From Pseudomonas sp. MPC6 (GTDB taxonomy: Bacteria; Pseudomonadota; Gammaproteobacteria; Pseudomonadales; Pseudomonadaceae), in the NCBI RefSeq assembly GCF_006094435.1, contig NZ_CP034782.1, positions 124,001 to 188,000 on the forward strand: a stretch of 64,000 bases of DNA. Reading direction: 5' to 3'. Positions within the stretch are counted from its first letter, which is position 1; every line of letters begins with the position of its first letter. Positions 56,065-64,000 of this stretch are shown piece after piece. Both the position numbers and the translations under genes were made by a program. A model generated the notes under the pieces. That model searched no databases. It saw only the letters and a list, made by a program, of their open reading frames with translations, and was not told the origin of the DNA.

Positions 56065-57312
56065 TTACAACCAGTCCTCCTGCCATGGATAATTTGAAAG
56101 CACTTCGCAACCGTGGTGGGTGATTAAAACTTGCTGTTCAAGCTTGATACCTTCCTTCCCTCCTCGTTCGCCCATATAACTTTCCACGCAAATCACCATA
56201 TTCTCTTCGAAAACACCGTCATAACCACTGCTGTCCCAATCAGCGCCTTTATGCGCCAGTGCCGGGTATTCGTCGGCCAGACCAACACCATGCACCACAC
56301 AGCAGTAACGATTGTGCTGATAGGGCTGTGGAATATCCCAGGAACGCTGAACGAACTCGTGATGGCTCAGGCCAGGGCGCAAGAGCGCCATGTTGTGCTG
56401 AATCTGCTCATGGGCCAGCGCATATAGTTTGCGCTGCTCGGCCGTGGGGGCAACGTGACCGACGGTCCAGGCGCGCGAGATATCCGCGCAATAGCCATAG
56501 GGGCCGATCAGATCAGTGTCGAAGGAAATGATTTCACCTTCCTGCATCACCCGATCGCTGGACTCCTGCATCCACGGGTTGGTTCTAGGCCCCGAGGCCA
56601 GCAGGCGGGTTTCGATCCACTCTCCACCGTGGCGGATATTCTCGTAGTGCAGCCAAGCCCACAGTTGGTTCTCGGTCATGCCCGGACGCTGCTCATCATG
56701 CATGCGTTGAATGCCTTTCTCGCACACCTCGATGGTCCAGCGCATCAGTTCCAGTTCAGCGGCTGATTTAATCTTGCGCGCCTCCTCCATCAGACTGTGC
56801 CCCTCGACCAGGGTCAACCCCTGAGCCTGAAGTAACTCAAGCCCTTCGAAGTCCGCCTTGTCCACGGCAAGGCGCGCGTTGGCACCAGCATACTCGCGCA
56901 TCACTTCGACAATTTCACGGGCCCAAATGGCAGCCTTCTCGGTTATGCGCGAACCGGCGCCGAAATAACTCCAACTGACCGCTTCGCGCACTTCATCGAT
57001 CAGGCTGATGCCTTCGTGCAGGTGTTCGCAATTGTGGAACTCCCACAAGATCACTGGCCCATTGGCGAACACCAGGGCGTAACGAGCGAAGTTGTGCAAG
57101 GTCCACACCTGCATGTTCGAGGTATCAGTGGCGTAGCGGATATTGACCGGATCATAGAGCAGGATGGCGGCATAATCGCGCGCCAGTAACTGATCGCGCA
57201 CCCGCTGCAAGCGATAGGCACGCGCCGCCTGCAGTGTTTCCAGAGTGACGGGGTTGTGCAAGGGTTGCGTGGAGTAATCGCCAGTACGGTATTTATTCTT
57301 ATTTTCGAACAT
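56065..57312 (-). CDS. dddP: DddP-like M24-family DMSP lyase
   Basis: The protein has about 415 residues with the M24 (pita-bread) fold. Numbered from ATG 57312, Asp265, Asp267 and Asp277 are in FDTDLIGPYGYCAD. His341 and Asp347 are in VVHGVGLADEYP, Glu377 in CVESY and Glu392 in IKLEQ. The DxD pair with the third Asp twelve residues on, plus an Asp six residues after the His, are the metal and catalytic positions I know for DddP. Ordinary M24 peptidases have a single Asp and an Asp eleven residues on, and a His-x-x-x-His form. DddP cleaves DMSP to acrylate and DMS. A peptidase-like relative with another substrate is possible. Confidence 0.78.
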   Translation of the reverse strand: MFENKNKYRTGDYSTQPLHNPVTLETLQAARAYRLQRVRDQLLARDYAAILLYDPVNIRYATDTSNMQVWTLHNFARYALVFANGPVILWEFHNCEHLHEGISLIDEVREAVSWSYFGAGSRITEKAAIWAREIVEVMREYAGANARLAVDKADFEGLELLQAQGLTLVEGHSLMEEARKIKSAAELELMRWTIEVCEKGIQRMHDEQRPGMTENQLWAWLHYENIRHGGEWIETRLLASGPRTNPWMQESSDRVMQEGEIISFDTDLIGPYGYCADISRAWTVGHVAPTAEQRKLYALAHEQIQHNMALLRPGLSHHEFVQRSWDIPQPYQHNRYCCVVHGVGLADEYPALAHKGADWDSSGYDGVFEENMVICVESYMGERGGKEGIKLEQQVLITHHGCEVLSNYPWQEDWL

Positions 57313-57364
57313 GCTTTCAGTTCCGTTAATCGCAATAGGAGAAAGGAAGGTCAACCATTTAGTT

Positions 57365-58666
57365 TCACGACCGATTCAGCTCCGTGGCTATTTCAGTCTT
57401 GTTGATCGCCGTACCGCACTGCGTGCGCTCGGAGTTTGCAACGACCGACTCGACGACTGCCACCAGACTGGAACTGGCAAGACCATTGGGCGTTGACGGG
57501 TGATGAAGGGGGGCATCGTCTTGCAAATGCTCACCGGTGACCTTGCCTTGGCCCACGAACACGACCAGCAGCGCAGCGCAGGCAGCGAAGAAGAAATAAA
57601 GACTCGATGCGCCGAAGTGCTCCATCAGAGAACCGGCCAGCAGCGGACCGATCCCGGCCCCCACACCAAACGCCACCAACAACACGCTGGCCAATGACAC
57701 ACGCAATTGCGGCTCAATATTGTCGTTGGCTAATGCCACACCGAGCGGATACAGGCAAAACTGCAAAAAGCCTATCCCCGCACCGAACAACATCAGGGTG
57801 TTGAACGAAGGGCTTTGAGAAAAACCCAGCGGCAGCGTGACGCACATCAGCAGCGCTGCGACAGCGCGAATCAAACTGGCACGTGGCAGTCGATCCGAAA
57901 GCCAGCCTAAGGGTAGCTGGGCCAGCAATCCGGCCCCAATCACCAAGGCCATGAACTGACCGATTTCAACCGTATCGAGTCCCTGCTGACTGGCATAGAT
58001 CGAGGCCAGACCGTAAAAACCACCCGTCATCATGCCCGACACCACCAGGGTCACTAACGACTGCGGTATTCGACGCAGGAACAATTTAACGTCGACAGGC
58101 GCCGCAAGGATGGGCGTCGGATGCGGGCAGCGGGTCAACGCCACCGGCACCAGGCTCAACGCAAAAGCGATGGCCACGCCAAGCAACGCATGGATCCCCA
58201 AGTCGCCATTGAGACTCAGTGCCAGCTGACCAAGCATCATGCCAACGTAGCTGGCAACCATATAGAGGGCCAGCACGCTGCCGCGCTGTTCAGTCCGAGC
58301 CTGATCGTTGAGCCAACTTTCCAACACCATGAACTGACACATCATGGCCACCCCCACCAGCGCTCGCAGCAGCAGCCAAAATGGCAAGGCACTACTGAAT
58401 TCATGAGCCAGCACTGCCGCGGCAATCCCGCCAGCGCAGGTGACGTAACTGCGGATGTGTCCGACCCGCTCAATCAGGTAGTGCCCGACTTTGCCTCCCA
58501 ACACCATGCCCAAGGCGTTGGCGGCCATCAATGCACCGCTCCACGTCTCGGCCCCACCCCCTGCGTTCAGGCGTAGCGCCAGGTAGGTCATCAACAGGGT
58601 TGAACCCAACTGCATCAGCAAGCTGCTCAGATACAGGGCGCCAAACGTCTTCGTCAGTCCAATCAC
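57365..58666 (-). CDS. MFS transporter (YcaD-like)
   Basis: The protein has 433 residues with twelve predicted membrane helices. HLIERVGHIRSY-like and MVLESWLN blocks resemble the MFS protein at 30714-31946. A GTG start with GAGG seven bases upstream is used. It lies between the EutQ-like cupin gene and dddP, 52 bases from dddP, in the same direction. It may import or export a substrate or product of this operon. Confidence 0.85.
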   Translation of the reverse strand: MIGLTKTFGALYLSSLLMQLGSTLLMTYLALRLNAGGGAETWSGALMAANALGMVLGGKVGHYLIERVGHIRSYVTCAGGIAAAVLAHEFSSALPFWLLLRALVGVAMMCQFMVLESWLNDQARTEQRGSVLALYMVASYVGMMLGQLALSLNGDLGIHALLGVAIAFALSLVPVALTRCPHPTPILAAPVDVKLFLRRIPQSLVTLVVSGMMTGGFYGLASIYASQQGLDTVEIGQFMALVIGAGLLAQLPLGWLSDRLPRASLIRAVAALLMCVTLPLGFSQSPSFNTLMLFGAGIGFLQFCLYPLGVALANDNIEPQLRVSLASVLLVAFGVGAGIGPLLAGSLMEHFGASSLYFFFAACAALLVVFVGQGKVTGEHLQDDAPLHHPSTPNGLASSSLVAVVESVVANSERTQCGTAINKTEIATELNRS

Positions 58667-58766
58667 TGCGCAGCCTCGTCAATGATGTGTGCGTTAGATT
58701 GCAAGCTGCAACGTTGCCGCCCCATGACATCGCTCTGTACATTTTGCATTGCACTGCGCTCCCGAC

Positions 58767-59138
58767 TCAGGCTAAACCGTGCCGCTGCTTCCAGTCGCCT
58801 GGCTGAACCACATACCCGAACAACGCATGGCCCCCATAGACCAGTTCGGTGCCTTCGGGAATCCATAACAACTGTCCCGGCTCAACCCGGTACAGCTCAC
58901 CGTTGGCCTGCAATTCGAAGCAGCCTTCGATGACGAAGATCACCTCGTCATACAGCAGGGTCCACGCGACTTGCGCGCCCTCCCAGCGAGCAAAGCCGAT
59001 ACCGATATTCGGCGATACTTCATTGCTGATCGCACGAGCGACATAAGCCGCACCTGGAGGGCCACCACGCAGCGCGAAATCCAAATCATGATGATCGACC
59101 CGCAGCACTGGGCCTTTTCCAGTGACGACCCGGCTCAT
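58767..59138 (-). CDS. EutQ-like small cupin
   Basis: This 123-residue single cupin domain has YDEVIFVIEGCFELQ and VEPGQLLWIPEGTEL as in EutQ-like proteins. The His residues that form the metal site in DMSP-lyase cupins (HxH) are not seen here, so I do not call it DddQ/L/W. Its ATG overlaps the stop of the FAD oxidoreductase gene by four bases (ATGA), so translation is coupled. A ligand-binding or non-metal catalytic role is possible. Confidence 0.78.
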   Translation of the reverse strand: MSRVVTGKGPVLRVDHHDLDFALRGGPPGAAYVARAISNEVSPNIGIGFARWEGAQVAWTLLYDEVIFVIEGCFELQANGELYRVEPGQLLWIPEGTELVYGGHALFGYVVQPGDWKQRHGLA

Positions 59139-60463
59139 AGCTCACTCCGACTGTTCCAGGCCGCCAAGCGGATACGAGAACGCACACCGAGGCCGAGGAA
59201 GGGTTCCGGTGGGTTGAGAGAAGGCATGCCCGTCACGGCCTGAATGTCGCGCAGTTGCGCAGAATCTGCACCCACGGCAAGGTCCGCGAGCAAGGTGCCT
59301 GAGATGGTGCCCCAGGCCGCACCGACGCCGTTGTCGCACGCCGAGGCATAGATGCCCTTTTCCAGCTCGCCAAAGAAGTTGGTGAAGTTGCGCGAGATGG
59401 CGTAGACGCCGCCCCAGGTATGGCTGAAAGGCACTTCGGCGAGCTGCGGAAACCGCGTCAGGAAGGCTTTCCGGTGATCCTTGCGCACACTCTCACGCAT
59501 GGCATCGTTGGTACTTTGGCCGTACTTGGGGACATGCTTGTAGGTATTACGGATGATCAAGCGGCGATCCTGAGTCATGCGCACCGTGGTACCGGCGTGG
59601 TCTGCCGGGGTCAGCCCCCAATCGAGTTGACCGCCATAGGCGGCCAACTCGGCATCGGTCAGAGGGCGAGTCCAACTGGCGAAGGTCATCACCGGCAACA
59701 GACGATTGCGCAGAAAACCGAACTCTTGAGTGAAGATGCTGGTGCCAAGCAACAGCTGCGCAGTGCTAATCCGCCCCTGATTGCCATGCAGAATCCAGCC
59801 GCCCTGGCCGTCGCGCTCCAGGCGCTGGATCGGTGACTCCTCAAGCAGCTCGACATTACTTGGCAGTGAGCGGCCCAGGCCATTGACCAACGCGGCCGGC
59901 TGCATCAAGTAGCAACCCGGGGTGTAGATCGCGCCGCTGTAATGGCTGGTGCCCACCACCTGAGCCAACTCGGCACGCTCGACCCGACGGAACGGCTCAC
60001 CGAGATCGCTCATCAAGTGTTCGAAATGATCCAGATAAGCCAAGCCGCGAGGACCTACCGCGCCTTGATACTTGCCGGCATGGGACCATTGACAATCGAT
60101 TCCATGGGTTTGAATCAATCCCTGCAACTGGGCGATGGCTGCGCGATTGAGGCCGAGTAAACGCTGTTTGTGCGCGGGGTCCGGATGTTCCAGGGCAAAT
60201 TTGTGGGGCAGGTCGATGACAAAACCCGAGTTGCGCCCAGAGGCACCATAAGCGACGCGCTGGGCATCGACCAGCAGGATTCGAGCCTCAGGATAGTGTT
60301 CGGCCAACCGGCGGGCCGCGGCCAGGCCAGCGAAGCCGGCGCCGATCACGGTGTAGTCGGCGCGCTGTTCACCCTGCAAGCGTTTGCAGGGCGGCTGCTC
60401 GGGCAAGGCCGCATACCAGCCACAGCTGGCATCGTCATGGGGAAGGTTGATGGTGTTTTTCAT
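59135..60463 (-). CDS. FAD-dependent oxidoreductase (DadA/PuuB-like)
   Basis: The protein has about 442 residues with the Rossmann motif VIGAGFAGLAAARRLAE about 37 residues in and a DAO-type fold (YGASGRNSGFV). Relatives oxidise amines and amino acids, for example gamma-glutamylputrescine or D-amino acids, and some demethylate N-methyl amino acids. The ATG at 60463 is used, with GAGGGC in front. It starts 10 bases after the rubredoxin-reductase stop and overlaps the cupin gene at its end. It would oxidise a product of the Rieske oxygenase. Confidence 0.87.
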   Translation of the reverse strand: MKNTINLPHDDASCGWYAALPEQPPCKRLQGEQRADYTVIGAGFAGLAAARRLAEHYPEARILLVDAQRVAYGASGRNSGFVIDLPHKFALEHPDPAHKQRLLGLNRAAIAQLQGLIQTHGIDCQWSHAGKYQGAVGPRGLAYLDHFEHLMSDLGEPFRRVERAELAQVVGTSHYSGAIYTPGCYLMQPAALVNGLGRSLPSNVELLEESPIQRLERDGQGGWILHGNQGRISTAQLLLGTSIFTQEFGFLRNRLLPVMTFASWTRPLTDAELAAYGGQLDWGLTPADHAGTTVRMTQDRRLIIRNTYKHVPKYGQSTNDAMRESVRKDHRKAFLTRFPQLAEVPFSHTWGGVYAISRNFTNFFGELEKGIYASACDNGVGAAWGTISGTLLADLAVGADSAQLRDIQAVTGMPSLNPPEPFLGLGVRSRIRLAAWNSRSEL

Positions 60464-60473
60464 GGTACTGCCC

Positions 60474-61880
60474 TCAGGCGACGGCCCGTTGAGCGTTCTG
60501 ACAGGACTGCAGCAATGTATTGCGCTGCAATTGTGCTTGGCGACCGAGCAGGACAAAGCCGCAGAGTGCCCCCTCGATGTCGTAATAACCGGCACTGAGG
60601 CCATCGGCAGTCGGTGTGCAACGCCACTCCCCGGCGACGCCGACGGTGGGTGGCAGCAGGCACAGTGGTGCCGCCGGGGTCTTCACCGTGACGGGCATCA
60701 ATGGATAGCTGACCTTGGCAGGCTGGCCGAGCAAGGTCTTGCACAGTGCCTGAATACCCTGGTTGATGGGGGCTAGGTACGGGAGCAATTGGCCGTCGAT
60801 CTCGATGCAGTCGCCCAAGGCATAGATCCCCGGTTGCGAAGTCTGCAACTGGGCGTCCACTTGAATGCCGCGACCCACTGCGACCCCGGCGGTCTCGGCC
60901 AGGCTCAGGTTGGGGCGCAGCCCCACGGCGGACAACACCAGGTCGGCTTCCAGGCTTTGGCCATCGGCCAGGCTCAGGCGATAGCCGTCTTCAGCCGGCT
61001 CAATGCGTTGCAGGGTGTTCTCCAGGTGCCAGTTCACCCCCAGTTCGCTCAAGGCGAGTTGCAACTGCCGCCCGGCCTCCTCCGGCAACAGACGCTCCAT
61101 CGGCCAATGGCCGAGGCCGATAACGCTGACGGCAAAGCCACTGCTGGCCAAGTCGTTGGCAAACTCGCAGCCGATCAGGCCGTCACCCAGGATTGCCACT
61201 CGCCGCACGCCCACCAGGCGTTCACGCAAGCGCTGGTAATCGTGCAGGTTGTTGACACTGAGTAATGCCGCAGTCTCACCCTCGATCGGCAGTCGGATGG
61301 GCTGCGCACCACTGGCCAGTACCAACTGGCCATACTCCATTTCACCGAAATTGGTGTGCAGTCGATGCGCCACGCTGTCAATACGCGCCACCGTACAGTG
61401 CGGATAGACGCGGATATTCAAGCGCTTTTCGATCGCCAGCGGCGTTTCGCCGGACAATGCCTCAGCGCTTTTACCCTGTGCCAGGCCAATGGACAGCGCC
61501 GGCTTGGAATACAAGTGGCCAGACTCTTGAGTCAGCACGCGGATCTCGACCTCAGGGTCGGCCTTGCGCAGCGCCTGGGCCAGACCGTATCCGGCATAGC
61601 CACTGCCGATGATGACGATCGGCTGGCGTGGCAGTGTCGCCGCTGGTGGCTTTTGCGCCTGCACTGCCGGTGCAACCGGCGCACTGACTGCGGCGGTCGC
61701 CACCACCGGCTCACTGATATCCAGCATCTCGAAATCGGTCTTGCCGACGCCACATTCGGGGCATTTCCAGTCTTCTGGCACATCCTCCCAACGCGTGCCA
61801 GCGATGATGCCGTCCTGCGGCCAGCCGAGGGCCTCGTCGTAGATCAGCCCACAGACCACACAGAGCCAAGTCTTGAACAT
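60474..61880 (-). CDS. rubredoxin fused to NAD(P)H:rubredoxin reductase
   Basis: The protein has 468 residues. Residues 1-52 form a rubredoxin with two iron-binding pairs (CVVCG and CPECG). An Ala/Pro-rich linker to about 88 leads into a reductase with FAD motif VIIGSGYAGYGLAQAL, NAD motif VAILGDGLIGCEFAND and C-terminal YALGDCIEI. It should transfer electrons from NAD(P)H to iron centres. Here it lies in the same operon as a Rieske oxygenase, so it is the obvious electron source, although ferredoxin-type reductases are more usual. The ALDH gene ends six bases before it. Confidence 0.9.
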   Translation of the reverse strand: MFKTWLCVVCGLIYDEALGWPQDGIIAGTRWEDVPEDWKCPECGVGKTDFEMLDISEPVVATAAVSAPVAPAVQAQKPPAATLPRQPIVIIGSGYAGYGLAQALRKADPEVEIRVLTQESGHLYSKPALSIGLAQGKSAEALSGETPLAIEKRLNIRVYPHCTVARIDSVAHRLHTNFGEMEYGQLVLASGAQPIRLPIEGETAALLSVNNLHDYQRLRERLVGVRRVAILGDGLIGCEFANDLASSGFAVSVIGLGHWPMERLLPEEAGRQLQLALSELGVNWHLENTLQRIEPAEDGYRLSLADGQSLEADLVLSAVGLRPNLSLAETAGVAVGRGIQVDAQLQTSQPGIYALGDCIEIDGQLLPYLAPINQGIQALCKTLLGQPAKVSYPLMPVTVKTPAAPLCLLPPTVGVAGEWRCTPTADGLSAGYYDIEGALCGFVLLGRQAQLQRNTLLQSCQNAQRAVA

Positions 61881-61886
61881 GTTTGC

Positions 61887-63338
61887 TTACTCCCCCGCTA
61901 CGCGGATCGCCACGTTCTTCGTACGCACGTAGCTGTACAAGGCTTCCTGCCCTTTTTCCCGGCCAAAACCGGACAGGCCGACGCCGCCAAACGGGGTTTC
62001 AATGCCACCGGCATACCACTCGTTCACAAACACCTGGCCCGCTTTCAGGCGGCGGGTGCAGCGCATGGCGCGACTGATGTCCTGGGTGAACACACCCGCA
62101 ACCAGGCCAAAAGCGGTGCCATTGGCGATGGCGATCGCCTCTTCTTCGCTGTCAAACGGGATCACCGCCAACACCGGACCGAAGACCTCTTCCTGGGCGA
62201 TGCACATCTCAGGGCTCACATCGCGAAACACGGTCGGACGCATGAAGTGCCCGGTACGGTCACTGAACGCTTCACCACCAGTGGCCGCTACCGCACCCTC
62301 TTCGATGGCGCGCCGACACAAGGCTTCGATGCCTGCCAGTTGCCCGGCACTGACCACTGGCGTGAGGTCTGGGTTGTCGTGGCCGACACCCACGCTGAGC
62401 CCTTCGGCCAAGGCGACGACAGACTCGACGACCTCTTCATAAATCTCACGTTGCACCAGCAGCCGCGACATGGCAGAGCAGACCTGACCGGCATTGAAAA
62501 AAATACCGCCCTTGACGCTGGCGAGCAGTTGCTCGCGATCGGCATCGGCGAAAGCAATCGCTGCCGACTTGCCACCCAACTCCATTACGCTGGGGATGGC
62601 ATGTTCGGCGGCATCGCGCAGTATCGATTGACCGGTCGGCACTGACCCGGTGAAGACAATCTGGTCGACAGCACGATGCCCAACCAGGTGCGCGCCAACC
62701 TCACGGCCACGGCCGCAAATAAGGTTGACCGCGCCCTTGGGTAGCCCTGCTTTGGCCACTGCGCGGATCAGCACGCACATCCCCAAAGGCGACAGCTCGG
62801 GCGATTTGATCACCACCGCATTGCCAGCCGCCAACGCCGGTGCAAGCGAGCGGGCGCAGATCGAAACCGGGAAGTTCCACGGCACAATTTGCGCGGACAC
62901 GCCCATCGGGTCATACAGAGTGAAGTCCATGTAGCCATTGCCTAATGGAATCGAAGTGCCTTCGATCTTGTCAGCCATGCCCGCGTAGTATTCGAAGTAG
63001 CGTGCAGCCTCGACGAACTCATCTTTGGCATCATTGAGGCTCTTGCCGTTTTCCTGGCACAACACCCAGGCGCCCTCTTCGGCCACGGCACGGATCTCTT
63101 CGGCAATGCGCAGCAACCAAGTGACACGCTGCGCCGGACGAACGCGGGTCAACTCACCGCTGTCGGCGCAACGACGAGCTGCGCGTACGGCAAGCTCGGC
63201 GTCGGCGATAGTGGCTTGCGCGATAGTAGCCAGCGGCTCTGCAGTGCCGGGGTTGTTCACCGTCAGCTGCTGCGTGCTATCAAGCCATTCACCATCGATG
63301 TAATTGAGCCAATGGGATGCGATTGGATACATGCTCAT
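61887..63338 (-). CDS. aldehyde dehydrogenase (betaine-aldehyde-dehydrogenase-like)
   Basis: The protein has 483 residues. VMELGGKSAAIAFAD carries the general-base Glu and FFNAGQVCSAMSR the catalytic Cys. QIVPWNFPVSI and the C-terminal YAGGIETPFGGVGLSGFGREKG are typical of the betaine/aminoaldehyde dehydrogenase group. It lies four bases after the Rieske stop and six bases before the rubredoxin-reductase, in one operon. It would oxidise the aldehyde released by N-demethylation or chain cleavage. Confidence 0.92.
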   Translation of the reverse strand: MSMYPIASHWLNYIDGEWLDSTQQLTVNNPGTAEPLATIAQATIADAELAVRAARRCADSGELTRVRPAQRVTWLLRIAEEIRAVAEEGAWVLCQENGKSLNDAKDEFVEAARYFEYYAGMADKIEGTSIPLGNGYMDFTLYDPMGVSAQIVPWNFPVSICARSLAPALAAGNAVVIKSPELSPLGMCVLIRAVAKAGLPKGAVNLICGRGREVGAHLVGHRAVDQIVFTGSVPTGQSILRDAAEHAIPSVMELGGKSAAIAFADADREQLLASVKGGIFFNAGQVCSAMSRLLVQREIYEEVVESVVALAEGLSVGVGHDNPDLTPVVSAGQLAGIEALCRRAIEEGAVAATGGEAFSDRTGHFMRPTVFRDVSPEMCIAQEEVFGPVLAVIPFDSEEEAIAIANGTAFGLVAGVFTQDISRAMRCTRRLKAGQVFVNEWYAGGIETPFGGVGLSGFGREKGQEALYSYVRTKNVAIRVAGE

Positions 63339-63342
63339 CTCC

Positions 63343-64000
63343 TCAGGCGTCCGGTACGGTGGCTAGCAACTGACGCGCAGCCCACTGATGGAAAAAGTGA
63401 GTTGGAACGTCCATCTCCGGCGAGAACGCACCGCCTTTGTAACCAGGGGAGTGACGACCTTTCTGCATGCCTTCGACCGAGCTGATGTCCTCGGCAAATA
63501 CCACTTTCCAGGACTCCAGAATGGCGTTACGGCAGGCGGCGTATTCATCACCCAAGGCCTCGTCCCCCACATAGAACAGGCGCAGGTGTTCAATGGTCCG
63601 ACCTGGTGCAACCGGCTCCAACTGCATGGCGAAGGCATGATCGGCCTGGATGCCAAGCAGTACGTTGGGGAAGAAGGCTACGTATTCAGCGTTGCGCAGG
63701 CGGTCTTGTGGCCAGCTCGGAAACTTCGGCAAGTGCGTACCCGCCACGTCGGACAGGTTGTAGGCATAGCTGCCCTGACCGCCGAAACGCTCGTCAAAGA
63801 GGATGTTGTAGTGATCCTCCAGGCGCGAATAAGAGTTCAGGCTCGGGTGCACCCACGGCAGGTGATAGGCTTCGCAGTAGTTCTCGACTGCCAACTTCCA
63901 GTTGCAGTTGATATCCAATGTGGTGGCGTCATGACCCGGACGGCGGCGCAGCAGGCTCATGCCGTCCTCGCCGAGGAACTGCGTCCAGCGCGCAGTCAAG
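63343..64000 (-). CDS. Rieske non-heme iron oxygenase, C-terminal part
   Basis: The 218 visible residues are the catalytic domain of a ring-hydroxylating/GbcA-like oxygenase; the N-terminal Rieske cluster lies beyond the right edge. Mononuclear iron ligands are in ENYCEAYHLPWVHP (His-x4-His), with an Asp in AEDISSVEG as the likely third ligand. Relatives include glycine betaine, carnitine, choline and stachydrine monooxygenases that remove methyl groups. It heads the tight operon described above. The substrate cannot be told from this part. Confidence 0.88.
   Translation of the reverse strand, partial: LTARWTQFLGEDGMSLLRRRPGHDATTLDINCNWKLAVENYCEAYHLPWVHPSLNSYSRLEDHYNILFDERFGGQGSYAYNLSDVAGTHLPKFPSWPQDRLRNAEYVAFFPNVLLGIQADHAFAMQLEPVAPGRTIEHLRLFYVGDEALGDEYAACRNAILESWKVVFAEDISSVEGMQKGRHSPGYKGGAFSPEMDVPTHFFHQWAARQLLATVPDA

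Noticed and set aside
58767..59138. The small cupin as a DMSP lyase (DddQ/DddL/DddW)
   Set aside because: The HxH metal motif expected of those enzymes is not present; the EutQ-like pattern fits better.
61356..62645. A 429-residue frame on the + strand across the rubredoxin-reductase and ALDH genes
   Set aside because: It spans two well-identified genes on the other strand and shows no domain.

Overview
The window looks like the chromosome of a Pseudomonas-like gammaproteobacterium. The support is a CaiX/CdhR-type quaternary-amine locus, BCCT osmolyte transporters, a LAL-type LuxR regulator beside a DUF1302/DUF1329/YCF48/MMPL cluster, and IS families common in that genus (IS630, IS30, IS3, IS1182, IS21, IS1595-like). 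No rRNA, tRNA, CRISPR or replication origin was recognised. The species is not identified.

Region 1 (1-4.1 kb): a truncated Tat-exported protein, an amidase-signature hydrolase, then a nest of decayed insertion sequences with a relic of a ureohydrolase gene. Region 2 (4.1-23.4 kb, + strand): outer-membrane DUF1302 protein, DUF1329 protein, YCF48 repeat protein, MMPL exporter, MFS transporter and a NylB-like serine hydrolase. A large LuxR/MalT-type regulator follows, then a MITE and IS relics. The region ends with a tight acyl-CoA dehydrogenase, thiolase, CoA ligase and saccharopine-dehydrogenase-like operon. It reads as uptake/export plus CoA-dependent breakdown of a hydrophobic or acyl substrate.

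Region 3 (23.7-37 kb, mostly - strand): a class III aminotransferase with an AraC regulator, and a ureohydrolase whose leader carries two hairpin/T-tract modules. A divergent LysR regulator follows. Then comes a six-gene run: a second class III aminotransferase, an APH-fold kinase, three MFS transporters and a second NylB-like hydrolase. The substrate is probably an amide, amine or guanidino compound.

Region 4 (37.2-43.3 kb): an intact IS630 element with a TA duplication, an IS30 element, and a graveyard of gene fragments (DUF2254, ClC channel, aminotransferase tail, frameshifted CMD-family gene, truncated CdhR-like regulator) around one intact caiX-like gene.

Region 5 (43.3-52.9 kb): a DMSP catabolic cluster. 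dddD (two-domain CoA-transferase/lyase) is divergent from dddT (BCCT), dddB (iron alcohol dehydrogenase), dddC (methylmalonate-semialdehyde dehydrogenase type), an IclR gene and a LysR gene in the dddR position. DddD would release DMS and give a 3-hydroxypropionyl product; DddB and DddC would take this to acetyl-CoA.

Region 6 (53.6-64 kb, - strand): a collinear run continues past the right edge. In transcription order it holds a Rieske oxygenase (partial), aldehyde dehydrogenase, rubredoxin-reductase fusion, DadA-type FAD oxidoreductase, EutQ-like cupin, MFS transporter, a DddP-like M24 protein with the DMSP-lyase residue pattern, a second BCCT transporter and a cysteine-dioxygenase-like thiol oxidase. 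Regions 5 and 6 together form an osmolyte-catabolism island with two unrelated predicted DMSP lyases and an uncharacterised oxygenase pathway. This is the most interesting part of the window.
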